DNA of 64,000 bases, taken from positions 4,402,001 through 4,466,000 of the forward strand of contig NZ_CP031969.1 in the NCBI RefSeq assembly GCF_003443735.1. Direction: 5' to 3'. This document shows, piece by piece, positions 1 to 8,501 of the stretch (positions are counted from its first letter, which is position 1; each line of letters starts with the position of its first letter). Under the pieces are notes generated by a model. That model worked only from the letters and a program-made list of their open reading frames with translations, was not told where the DNA came from and ran no database searches. A program made the translations under genes and the position numbers. The stretch is from Streptomyces sp. CC0208 (GTDB lineage Bacteria; Actinomycetota; Actinomycetes; Streptomycetales; Streptomycetaceae).

Positions 1-1061
1 ACATGCTGGAGATCCCCTCCTCGTCCTATCAGGAGCGGGCGCTGGCCGACTACTTGGCCGAGGCGATGGCGGACCTGGGGTTCGAGGCGCACATCGACGG
101 TGTGGGAAATGTGATCGGCGTGATCGAGCGGGGTGTCGGCCCGACCCTGATGCTCCTCGGGCACATGGACACCGTCCCGGGCCATCTCCCCGTCCGCTCC
201 GAGGACGGCCGGCTCTACGGCCGAGGCGCCGTGGACGCGAAGGGGCCGCTCGCAGCGATGATCTGCGCCGCGGCCGGGGCGGCGGACTTCACCGGCCGGA
301 TCGTGGTGATCGGCGTCGTCGAGGAGGAGACCCCGCGGTCCCGCGGAGCGATGGCGATCCGGGCCACCCACGACCGGCCGGACGCGCTGATCATCGGTGA
401 ACCGAGCGGCTGGTCGAGCGTGGTGCTCGGGTACAAGGGCAAGCTCGACCTGCGCTACACCGTGAAGTGCCCCGCCACGCACCCGAGCAACCCGCTGCCG
501 AAGGCGTCCGAACTGGCCGCCGCGTCCTGGCAGGCGCTGGTCGAGCTGCTCGGCCCGGACGCGAGCCACGGCGTGTTCGACCAGCCCGGCGCGACCCTGT
601 GCCGGCTCAACGGCGACCTGACCACGGCGACGGCGGACCTCAGCGTCCGCCTTCCCCCTGGATTCGACGTCGACGCGTTCGTGCGCGAGCTGCGTGACCG
701 CCTGCCGGCCGGTGATCTGGACGTGCTGAACTCGGTGGCGGCCTGCCGCGTGCGACGGGGCGACCCGGCCGTCCGCGCGCTGGTGTCCGGTATCCGGCGG
801 TTGCACGCCCGACCGCGCCTTGCGGTGAAGACAGCCACCTCCGACATGAACACGCTCGCCGAGGTCTGGGACATCCCGATGGCGACCTACGGCCCGGGCG
901 ACAGCAGCCTCGACCACGCCGACGACGAGCACATCGTGCTCTCGGACTACCAGCGCGGCATCGACGTGCTGACCACCGCCATCTCGGAGTTGGCACACCT
1001 GCCGGCGCGATCGGACGGCCGGGTGGCCGACGCACCACCGCGCATAAGGAGTCTCAGGTGA
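1..1061 (+). CDS. LysK/ArgE-like M20 family hydrolase (5' end cut by window)
   Basis: Zinc-dependent M20 peptidase-fold hydrolase. Visible ligands are H54 and D56 in GHMDTV, D78 in GRGAVDAKG, the VEEE acidic motif near residues 106-109, IIGEPSGW, and a C-terminal DHADDEH histidine (numbering from the ATG at 3). The GEPSGW...LGYKGK context fits the LysK branch, which releases lysine or ornithine from the C-terminal Glu of an amino-group carrier protein (LysW/AmCP). Homologues usually have a few more residues before MLEIPSSSYQE, so the true start probably lies left of the window and the ATG at 3 is internal. Its stop overlaps the next gene's start (GTGA), indicating coupled translation with the NRPS. 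Inference: it unloads a carrier-protein-bound basic amino acid that the NRPS may use. Ordinary ArgE/DapE function is the alternative. Confidence 0.8.
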   Translation, partial: MLEIPSSSYQERALADYLAEAMADLGFEAHIDGVGNVIGVIERGVGPTLMLLGHMDTVPGHLPVRSEDGRLYGRGAVDAKGPLAAMICAAAGAADFTGRIVVIGVVEEETPRSRGAMAIRATHDRPDALIIGEPSGWSSVVLGYKGKLDLRYTVKCPATHPSNPLPKASELAAASWQALVELLGPDASHGVFDQPGATLCRLNGDLTTATADLSVRLPPGFDVDAFVRELRDRLPAGDLDVLNSVAACRVRRGDPAVRALVSGIRRLHARPRLAVKTATSDMNTLAEVWDIPMATYGPGDSSLDHADDEHIVLSDYQRGIDVLTTAISELAHLPARSDGRVADAPPRIRSLR

Positions 1062-4000
1062 CAGACATGGCCCAGCGCCTGGCCGCGCTGCCCGATCAGC
1101 GCCGCGCACAGTTCCTCACCCGGCTCAAGGAGCATGCGGAGGCCGCGGCGAGGCGGGGCCCGACCTCGCGCGGTGACACGGGCCCGACGCCGCTGTCGTA
1201 CGAGCAGCAGTCACTCCGGATCCTGGGCCACCCGGAACCGGGCGTCCCCGGTACTGCGCTGTGCCTGCGGCTGCGGGGTGAGCTGGACGCGCAGGCGTTG
1301 CAGTCCGCGCTCTCCGCGGTGGTGACCAGACACGAGGCGCTGCGGACCTCGATCGTGCAGCGCGAGGGCGGCCCGATGCAGGTCGTCGTGGCTCAGGTCC
1401 CGGTCGAGGTGCCCTGCTTCGAAGCGGAGGGCGAGAACCACGGGCAGCGGCTGGCCGCGGCTCGGGCCCTGGTCGAGCAGTGGATCGGGACCCCGTTCGA
1501 CGTGCGCCGTACGCCGATGTGGCGTGCCATGCTGGTCAGGGTGGCGCCGGAAGACCATCTGTTCGTGTTCGGCGTACCCGCCGCCGTCTGCGACGCGCGG
1601 TCGCGTGACCTGCTGCTGCGTGAACTCGCCGAGTTCTACCGGTCGTCGCGCGAGGGCGACGCACCGCGGCTGCCCGACCTGCCCGTGCAGTACCCGGACT
1701 ACGCGGTGTGGCAGCGCGACCGCCTCGCCGGCGGCCTGGACGAGCTCACCGCGTACTGGCGCGACAGGCTGGCGGGTACCGAGGTACTGGAGTTCCCTAC
1801 CGACCGGCCACGGGCTGAGAAGCGGATCCGACCGGGCGGCAGGGCTGACTTCCCCCTCGGACACGAGGCCCTGGAGCGGGCGGCGGAGCTGGCCCGGCAG
1901 GAGGGCACGAGCCCGTTCGACGTCCTCGTCGCCGCGTTCTTCAGCCTGCTGCACCGCTACACCGGCCTGGACGACCTGGTGATCGGCTCGCCCGTCGAGA
2001 CCCGGCGGCACGACACCGTGTCCTCGGTGATCGGTCTCTTCACGGACATGCAGGTGCTGCGCGCGGACCTCTCCGGTGACCCGACCTTCCGCGCACTGGT
2101 CCACCGGGTCGGGCGGGTGACGCGCGAGGCGTCCGAGCACGGCGGTCTGCCGTTCGGTGAGCTGGTCGCCGCGGTCGATCCGGTCGTCGACCCGTCTCGC
2201 CCACCGGTCGTCCAGATCGTGTTCGGCGCGGAGCACGCGGTCCGCCCGCCGGACCTGCCCGGCCTGAACGCCTCACGGGAGGAGGTCGGGACCGGCACCG
2301 CCCGGTTCGACATGAGCTGGACCCTGGTGGAGCAGCCCGATGCCGGCACCGGCCCGCACCTCGCCATCGATTTCGACACGGACCTGTTCGACGCCGAGAG
2401 CATCGCCAGGTTCGCCCGGCACTACGACGGACTGCTGCACACCCTGACCGCGGCCCCGGACGCCCCCCTGTCCACCGCCGAGATGCTGAGCCCGGCGGAG
2501 AAGGAGTTCCTGGCCCGAGCCGCCCGGGGACCGGTGCGGCCGATACGCGAATCCACCGTCGTGGCCGAGTTCGAGGCGCGTGTCGAGAAGTCCCCGGACA
2601 GCGTGGCGGTCGTCGTCGACGGCGTCGAGACCAGCTACGCCGAACTCAACGCTCAGGCGAACCGGCTCGCCGCCCTGCTGCGCCGGCGCGGCGTCCAGGC
2701 GGGCACTCGGGTCGGCCTCTGCCTGCGCAGGACCGCGGACGTGCCGACCGCGATGCTCGCGGTGCTCAAGACGGGCGCGGCCTATGTGCCGCTCGACCCG
2801 TCGCATCCCTCCGGGCGGGTCGCGGAGATCGCCGCCGACGCCGACCTGCGGGTGGTGATCGCGCACGCCGAGGCCGGCCCGGCCCTGACCGAGGTGCACG
2901 TGCCCGTCGTGACGCTGGACGACGTCCGGGGGGAGCTGGCGGCGCTGCCCGATCACAACCCCCCGCTCGCGGCGCGGCCCTTCGACGTCGCGTACGTCAT
3001 CTACACCTCCGGCAGCACCGGCAAACCGAAGGGGGTGCTCCTCGAGCACCGCGGTGTCGTCAACTTCATCGACTCGACACGGGAGTTGTTCGACCTGACA
3101 CCGGCCGACCGGGTGCTCGGGTTCGCTTCGATCACCTTCGACGTCTCTGTGTTCGAGACGTTCTCGGCGCTGCTCACCGGAGCCCGTCTCTGCCTGGCGA
3201 CCGACGAGGAACGGCTGTCCGTCGACCGGCTCCAGTCACTGATGGAGCAGACCGGCATCACCGTCATCGACCTGCCCCCGACCGTGATGCCGCTGCTGGT
3301 GCCGGAGAGGCTCACCGAGCTGCGGATCGCGTTCGTCGGCGGCGAGGCGTTCAGCGGTGAACTGGTGAACCGGTGGAACGCGGGCAGGCGGCTGTTCAAC
3401 GGCTACGGGCCGACCGAGTGCACCGTGACGATGATCGTCGAGGAGTGCCCGGGCACCTGGGAGGCCTCGCCGCCGATCGGCCTGCCCATGACCAACCATG
3501 TGGCGCACGTGCTCGACGGCGACCTGCGCCCGGTGCCGATCGGCGTACCGGGTGAACTCGTGATCGGCGGCGCCGGCCTGGCGCGTGGCTACCTCAACCG
3601 GGACGAGCTGACGGCGCAGAAGTTCGTCACCGATCCCTTCGGCACCGCGCCCGGTGGACGGCTGTACCGGACCGGAGACCTGGTGAAGCGGCTGGCGGAC
3701 GGCCGTCTGGTCTTCCTCGGCCGGATCGACCAGCAGGTCAAGATCCGCGGACTGCGGATCGAACTGGGCGAGGTGGAGTCGGCCCTGACCGGCTTCGGCG
3801 GAATCGGACCGGTCAGCGTACGGGCGTGGAGCGACGACAAGGGACACAAGCATCTGGTCGGCTATCTGACCGGGGTCACCGAACAGCAGGTGCCGTCGGT
3901 GCGCGAGTACCTGGGCACGCTCCTGCCCTCGTACATGATCCCGTCGTACTTCGTGGTCCTCGCCGAGCTTCCGCTCACCGGCAGCGGCAAGGTCGACTGG

Positions 4001-5152
4001 CGCAGGCTGCCGGCGCCGGACGTGGACCGTGCGGGCGAGGGGTATGCCGACGCGTCGCTCACCCCGACGGAACGCAGGCTGCTGGGCGAGGTGCTCGCCC
4101 CCCTGCTGGGCGACGGCCGGATCGGCGTGCACGACGACTTCTTCCTGGCCGGCGGCAACAGCCTGCAGGCCGTCCAGCTACTGTCGGCGATCCACCGCGG
4201 CTTCGGGGTGGAGATCGCCCTCGGCGACTTCTTCGCCTCGCCGACCGTGGCCCACCTCGCCGCCACCATCGACGCGCTCCGCGCCGCCGGGCGCTACGAC
4301 GACGGTGATCCGCTCGCCGCGCTGGAGTGCCCGTCCGGCCAGGAAGCCGCCGGCACCGCCGTGCCGGGCGTCGACCGGGCGCCGGTGGTGATGCGTGCGT
4401 CGGGTCCCTCGCAGGTGATCCTTGTGCACCCGTCGGGCGGGGAGCTGTTCTGTTACGTGCCCCTGGTCAGGGCACTGCGTGAGGACATCGGGGTGACCGG
4501 CTTCGCCGCCGATCCGGACGACACCCGGGTGGATCCGCGGGAGGGGCTCGCGGCGAGTGCCGTCAGGATCGCGCAATCCCTGATCGAGACCGGTCTGCCG
4601 CAGTCGTGCTGCCTGGCGGGCTGGTCCTACGGTGGTGTGCTCGCCTTCGAGGTCGCCCGGCAGATCGAGCAGAAGACCGGGGAGCGGCCGCCGGTGGTCC
4701 TGCTGGACGCCGCCTACGACGAGGACCCCCTCCCCCTCGACGAGACAACGGTGCGGCAGCGGTTCGTGCACGACGTCGCCAGGCTGACGGGACGCGACGG
4801 CTCCGAGGTGCACGCGGTCCTCGAGGACCGGACGGCCGGCGTGGCCGACGTCGGACGGACACTGACGGACCTCGGCATCGACCTGGGGCTCACCGACGAG
4901 GAACTGACCCGCCGGTACGAGACGTTCCGGCACTGCGCCCTGTCCATGCAGGCGTACTGCCCGCCGGGCCCGTACGGCGGACCGGTCACCGTGCTCAGCG
5001 CCTCACCCCGGATCGCCATGGAAGAGCAGTGGCGGACAGTGTGTGCGGGCCCGTTCCGGACCGCGAGCGTGCCCGGCGACCACTACACCCTGTTCACAGA
5101 ACCGGCGTTGAGCCGGGTCGTCGCGGCGCTCGAAGAGGCGCTCACCACCTGA
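1058..5152 (+). CDS. single-module NRPS (C-A-PCP-TE) with degenerate C domain
   Basis: 1364 residues. The condensation-like domain spans about 45-470. Adenylation follows (TSGSTGKPKG near 650, FDVSVFE, NGYGPTE, YRTGDL, catalytic Lys in LTGSGKVDW near 977). The peptidyl carrier domain has GGNSLQ with the phosphopantetheine Ser near 1033. The type I thioesterase has GWSYGG near Ser 1189 and GDHY His near 1341. In the C domain the HHxxxDG motif is replaced by P174-A-x3-D179-A180, so the catalytic His is absent. The by-eye specificity code is D-V-F-D-F-G-G-V-T-K, which I do not recognise; Asp at position 278 could pair with a second amino group. The GTG start at 1058 has AAGGAG upstream. Inference: it activates one amino acid, holds it for tailoring by the downstream dehydrogenases, and releases it by the TE. 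Confidence 0.93.
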   Translation: MTDMAQRLAALPDQRRAQFLTRLKEHAEAAARRGPTSRGDTGPTPLSYEQQSLRILGHPEPGVPGTALCLRLRGELDAQALQSALSAVVTRHEALRTSIVQREGGPMQVVVAQVPVEVPCFEAEGENHGQRLAAARALVEQWIGTPFDVRRTPMWRAMLVRVAPEDHLFVFGVPAAVCDARSRDLLLRELAEFYRSSREGDAPRLPDLPVQYPDYAVWQRDRLAGGLDELTAYWRDRLAGTEVLEFPTDRPRAEKRIRPGGRADFPLGHEALERAAELARQEGTSPFDVLVAAFFSLLHRYTGLDDLVIGSPVETRRHDTVSSVIGLFTDMQVLRADLSGDPTFRALVHRVGRVTREASEHGGLPFGELVAAVDPVVDPSRPPVVQIVFGAEHAVRPPDLPGLNASREEVGTGTARFDMSWTLVEQPDAGTGPHLAIDFDTDLFDAESIARFARHYDGLLHTLTAAPDAPLSTAEMLSPAEKEFLARAARGPVRPIRESTVVAEFEARVEKSPDSVAVVVDGVETSYAELNAQANRLAALLRRRGVQAGTRVGLCLRRTADVPTAMLAVLKTGAAYVPLDPSHPSGRVAEIAADADLRVVIAHAEAGPALTEVHVPVVTLDDVRGELAALPDHNPPLAARPFDVAYVIYTSGSTGKPKGVLLEHRGVVNFIDSTRELFDLTPADRVLGFASITFDVSVFETFSALLTGARLCLATDEERLSVDRLQSLMEQTGITVIDLPPTVMPLLVPERLTELRIAFVGGEAFSGELVNRWNAGRRLFNGYGPTECTVTMIVEECPGTWEASPPIGLPMTNHVAHVLDGDLRPVPIGVPGELVIGGAGLARGYLNRDELTAQKFVTDPFGTAPGGRLYRTGDLVKRLADGRLVFLGRIDQQVKIRGLRIELGEVESALTGFGGIGPVSVRAWSDDKGHKHLVGYLTGVTEQQVPSVREYLGTLLPSYMIPSYFVVLAELPLTGSGKVDWRRLPAPDVDRAGEGYADASLTPTERRLLGEVLAPLLGDGRIGVHDDFFLAGGNSLQAVQLLSAIHRGFGVEIALGDFFASPTVAHLAATIDALRAAGRYDDGDPLAALECPSGQEAAGTAVPGVDRAPVVMRASGPSQVILVHPSGGELFCYVPLVRALREDIGVTGFAADPDDTRVDPREGLAASAVRIAQSLIETGLPQSCCLAGWSYGGVLAFEVARQIEQKTGERPPVVLLDAAYDEDPLPLDETTVRQRFVHDVARLTGRDGSEVHAVLEDRTAGVADVGRTLTDLGIDLGLTDEELTRRYETFRHCALSMQAYCPPGPYGGPVTVLSASPRIAMEEQWRTVCAGPFRTASVPGDHYTLFTEPALSRVVAALEEALTT

Positions 5153-5168
5153 GCTGAGGAGAGATACC

Positions 5169-6323
5169 TTGCGGATCGGGTTCACCGAAGACCAGCAACG
5201 GTTCCGAGCGGACGTACGCAAGGCGCTGCGCTCCGCCGGGATACGGGCCGCGGCGGCCGAGGCCTGCGGTGCGGACGGTGTCGAGCCGGACGCGCGTCCG
5301 CTTTACCGTGTGCTCGGCGAGCTGGGTCTGCTCGCCGTGCACTGGCCTGTCGAGTTCGGCGGAGCGGGCCGCCCCCTGACCGATGCCGCGATCGTCGCCG
5401 AGGAGCTGGTGCGCGCGGGTGTGCCGGACACGTTTCACGTCAACTCCATCCAGATCGTGGGCCAGTTCCTGCTCATGGCGGGCAGCGAAGAACAGAAGCG
5501 CCGCTACCTGCCCGCGCTGGCCCGTGGCGAGAGTTTCGCCTCGGTGCTGTACACCGAACCGGACGCGGGGTCGGATCTCGGTGCGCTGCGGGCCGTGGCC
5601 GAGGCCGAGGGCGACGGTTACCGGATCACCGGCACGAAGGTGTTCAGCCTCAAGACGCGGTTCGTCGACCTCGGGCTGTGCGCGGCCCGTACGACGCAGG
5701 GCGCCGGGAAGTACCAGGGCATCAGTCTGTTCCTGGTCGACATGGGCGCTCCCGGTGTGACGGTGTCGGTGATACCCGGTATCGGTGACGAGCACTACCA
5801 CCGGGTGGACCTCGACTCGGTTCCCGTGCCGGGCGACAACCTGCTCGGTCCGCGCGACGAGGGGTGGCCGCTGCTCAACGAGGCTCTGGCCGTCGAACGC
5901 ACCGGACTCGACTACTACCTCAAGGCGGAGCGCTGGTTCGAGGCAGCGCTGGACGCGCTGATCGACGGCGCCCCCGACTCCCCGCACGATGACCGCCTCG
6001 AGCAGATCGGTCGCTGGCACGGCGCGCTGACGGCCGACCACGTCCTGGCCTGGGAGGTTCTCACCGGACTCGCGGCCGGTCAGGTCGACCAGGTGTCGGC
6101 GGCCGTCGCCAAGTACCACAGCAGCGAACTAGCGCAGAGCATCGCGGCGTGGGCCGCAGACATCCCGACGTCCGACCAGCGCGCCGACCGGACCGCGGCG
6201 GCTGTGGTCCTCGACTCCGCCTACCGGGAGGCGCCGGGACTCACGCTGTCGGCGGGGACCTCCGAGGTGATGCTCCAGATCATGACCGCTGCGTTTGATT
6301 CCCTCGGACAGAAAGAGCACTGA
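5169..6323 (+). CDS. acyl-CoA dehydrogenase family flavoprotein
   Basis: 384 residues with the normal three-part acyl-CoA dehydrogenase fold. The N-terminal part reads FTEDQQRFRADVRK, the middle beta domain contains LYTEPDAGSDLG, and the C-terminal helical domain ends in SAGTSEVMLQI. The Glu sometimes used as base in the C-terminal GTxE region is not in its usual place (SAGTSE); an alternative Glu is present in LAVERTG near residue 245, as in isovaleryl-CoA dehydrogenase-type enzymes. The start is TTG with GAGGAG 8-13 bases upstream. It sits 16 bases after the NRPS and one base before a second family member. Inference: the pair acts as a heteromeric dehydrogenase on the PCP-bound aminoacyl group or on an acyl-CoA precursor. 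Confidence 0.88.
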   Translation: MRIGFTEDQQRFRADVRKALRSAGIRAAAAEACGADGVEPDARPLYRVLGELGLLAVHWPVEFGGAGRPLTDAAIVAEELVRAGVPDTFHVNSIQIVGQFLLMAGSEEQKRRYLPALARGESFASVLYTEPDAGSDLGALRAVAEAEGDGYRITGTKVFSLKTRFVDLGLCAARTTQGAGKYQGISLFLVDMGAPGVTVSVIPGIGDEHYHRVDLDSVPVPGDNLLGPRDEGWPLLNEALAVERTGLDYYLKAERWFEAALDALIDGAPDSPHDDRLEQIGRWHGALTADHVLAWEVLTGLAAGQVDQVSAAVAKYHSSELAQSIAAWAADIPTSDQRADRTAAAVVLDSAYREAPGLTLSAGTSEVMLQIMTAAFDSLGQKEH

Positions 6324-6324
6324 C

Positions 6325-7398
6325 ATGGACCTTTGCCCCGACCTGCTCTTCACCCAGGTGCGCAAGGCTCTGCGTACGGCCCTGGCCGGCGTCGACGCCC
6401 GGATGGAGCTGCACGGCGCACCGGTCACCGACGGGGTCCGCGGCCCGACCCGGACGGTGCTCGACGCACTGGACGCCGCCGACTTCGAGCGCCCGCGCTC
6501 CCTCGGCGGCCTCGATCTCGGCCTCACGGCCGGAGTGCTGGTCAGCGAGGAACTCGGCCGTGCGGCATGCGGCAATTCCTACCGGGCCGACGCGCTGGCG
6601 GCCGATATGAGCGCGCCGGCCGGCGCGGCGCTGGCCGGACTGGAGGCACTGCCGGTCGGCAGCGGGGTCACCGCACCCCCACGGGCCGGCGGCTGGGCAC
6701 TGACCGGTACGGCCACGGTCGACGACGTGAGCGCCGGGACCTTTCTGGTAGCCACCCGGACAGGTACCGAGCCGGTGCTCGTCGCGGTGGAGCGCGAGGC
6801 GGCCGGTGTCAGCACGGAGAGCGGCTGCTGGCCGCCGGTGGTCCGCTTCGACGGTACGCCGGTCACCGCGGCGAACGTGGTCGGGCCCCTGGACGGCTCG
6901 CCCACCGGCCCACTCGCCCGGGCGCGACTGCGGCAAGCCGCCTACCTGCTGGGCATCGCCGAGGGCGCGCATCAGATGGCGTTGAGGTACGCCGGCTTCC
7001 GGCGGCAGTTCGGCACCAGGCTGCGTGATCTCCCGGCTGTCTCCTTCCCCTTGGCGCGCGCCCTGGTCTCGTTGCGCGCGACCGGGGCGGCCGTGTACCG
7101 GGGTGCCTGGCTGGTCGACTCCGTACCCGAGGAGGTCGGCACCGCGCCGATCGTGGCACTGGCGATGGCCTCCGAGACGGCGCGTGACGTGGTGCGGCTG
7201 AGCATGCAGACCTGCGGCGTACGCGCGATGACGGCAGAACTAGGTCTGCACCGGTACTTCCGGCTGGTCGCAGCCGAGTCCGCCCGGTACGGCGACCCGG
7301 CCGCGCTGTGGCGGGCGGTCGGCGCCGATCGCCTCCGCACGGCGCGGCGTGCGGAGGCCGGCACGGGGTCCGCGGCCCCGGCGACCGTCGGGCGGTGA
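6325..7398 (+). CDS. acyl-CoA dehydrogenase-like protein, divergent partner subunit
   Basis: 357 residues from the ATG at 6325, one base after the preceding stop. The C-terminal half is recognisably acyl-CoA dehydrogenase (LRQAAYLLGIAEGAHQMAL, YAGFRRQFGTRL, then helices ending in MTAELGLHRYFRL). The N-terminal half is shorter and more divergent and lacks a clear FAD-binding TEP-like motif. This is typical of the weaker subunit in FadE26/FadE27-like unequal pairs of actinobacteria. It closes the forward operon; the next gene converges with only 4 bases between stops. Catalytic competence on its own is doubtful, so I regard it as the structural or regulatory partner of the upstream enzyme. An upstream in-frame ATG at 6295 would overlap the previous gene by 29 bases. 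Confidence 0.82.
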   Translation: MDLCPDLLFTQVRKALRTALAGVDARMELHGAPVTDGVRGPTRTVLDALDAADFERPRSLGGLDLGLTAGVLVSEELGRAACGNSYRADALAADMSAPAGAALAGLEALPVGSGVTAPPRAGGWALTGTATVDDVSAGTFLVATRTGTEPVLVAVEREAAGVSTESGCWPPVVRFDGTPVTAANVVGPLDGSPTGPLARARLRQAAYLLGIAEGAHQMALRYAGFRRQFGTRLRDLPAVSFPLARALVSLRATGAAVYRGAWLVDSVPEEVGTAPIVALAMASETARDVVRLSMQTCGVRAMTAELGLHRYFRLVAAESARYGDPAALWRAVGADRLRTARRAEAGTGSAAPATVGR

Positions 7399-7402
7399 GG
7401 GG

Positions 7403-8116
7403 TCAGCTGGCGCGCAGACCTCCCAACGCCAATGCCCTCTCCTCACCAAGGGGTTGGGCCGCCGAGTGGATCAGACCGGTCCGGTAGGCCAGCGACACCA
7501 GCTCGGCGCGGTCGCGGACACCGAGTTTGGTGCGCACTCGGTACAGATGCGTACGGACCGTGGCCTCACCGATGATCAGTTCGCTGGCCACCTCCTCGGT
7601 GGACATGCCGAGCGCCACCATGCGGGTGACTTCCCGTTCCCGCGGGGTCAGTTCGGCCACCTCCGGACACATCACCGCTTCCTGGGGCTCCGGTTGCGCA
7701 CGGAACCAACTGACCAGGCGCGCCGCGATACTGGGCGCGAGCATGGTCTGTCCGGCGGCTGCCGCCTGGATGGCGGTGATCAGCTCCTGGGGGCTCGCGT
7801 CCTTGCCGAGCAGACAGCTTGCGCTGGCGTGCAGCACGTCGCTGACCGTCTTGTCGTCCTCTGACGCGGTGAACACGACGACGCTGGGCGGTTCCTCCTC
7901 CTTGCCGAGTCTGCGGATCATCTCCAGGCCGGAGATGGTCTGCAGGTTCAGGTCCGTGACCACGACATCGGGGCGTGTGGTGCGCACGAGAACGATGGCT
8001 TCCATCCCGTTGTGCGTGGTACCGATCACGTCGATGTCCGGCACTGCGTCGAGGAGAGTCCTGAGACCGTCCGCGATAACGGGCAGTTGGTCACAGATGA
8101 GCACGCGAATGGTCAT
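7403..8116 (-). CDS. NarL/FixJ-type response regulator
   Basis: 237 residues: an N-terminal receiver domain (phospho-acceptor D55 in VVVTDLN, conserved Lys in LLGKDAS) and a C-terminal LuxR-type helix-turn-helix (LTPREREVTRMVALGMSTEEVA, then ATVRTHLYRVRTKLGV). The acidic pocket shows one Asp followed by Gln (CDQ) rather than the usual Asp pair, so phosphorylation may be weaker than in standard members. No histidine kinase gene is adjacent, which makes it an orphan in this window. It faces the biosynthetic operon convergently and lies downstream of the small secreted peptide and the SARP gene in the same orientation, so a cluster-regulatory role is likely. ATG start at 8116. Confidence 0.9.
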   Translation of the reverse strand: MTIRVLICDQLPVIADGLRTLLDAVPDIDVIGTTHNGMEAIVLVRTTRPDVVVTDLNLQTISGLEMIRRLGKEEEPPSVVVFTASEDDKTVSDVLHASASCLLGKDASPQELITAIQAAAAGQTMLAPSIAARLVSWFRAQPEPQEAVMCPEVAELTPREREVTRMVALGMSTEEVASELIIGEATVRTHLYRVRTKLGVRDRAELVSLAYRTGLIHSAAQPLGEERALALGGLRAS

Positions 8117-8197
8117 TGTGTTCCCCCTGGATGTGGACAGGCATGCGATGCGGGGTGGGACGGGTGGGCCGCAACCAGTTGTTGCGGCCCACCCCCC

Positions 8198-8377
8198 TCA
8201 GCCGTTGCCGTTGTTGTCGCCCGGCCCGAAAGCGACGAGGGCCGTTACGGGGGCGGAGGCTGCGGTGCGCTGCTCGACCGTCTTCCCCTGCGCGGCGGCA
8301 GCGGATGAGGCCGTGAGTCCCCCCAGAAGTGCCCCGAGAGCGATGACGGAGGCGGCGGCGACAGGGGCGAAGCGCAT
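8198..8377 (-). CDS. small secreted peptide precursor
   Basis: 59 residues from an ATG at 8377 preceded by a strong AAAGGAGT ribosome binding site. The first ~29 residues form a signal peptide (MRFAPVAAASVIALGALLGG, then Ala-rich to an ...SSAAAA cleavage zone). The predicted mature part is about 30 residues, begins near QGKTVEQ and ends in GPGDNNGNG; it has no Cys. It lies between the response regulator and the SARP gene on the same strand. I do not recognise a family. Possible roles are an extracellular signal read by the regulators, or simply a small exported peptide co-located with them. Confidence 0.6.
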   Translation of the reverse strand: MRFAPVAAASVIALGALLGGLTASSAAAAQGKTVEQRTAASAPVTALVAFGPGDNNGNG

Positions 8378-8501
8378 GACTGAACTCCTTTTGGAAAGGA
8401 AGGCCTTTTGACTCCGCTGATACTTCCGATCTGTCTTCCCCGCCCGTTCCCCTCTGGGCACCCGCCCGATTCCCGCGTCGGTGCCGTCCGACGCCCAGGG
8501 C

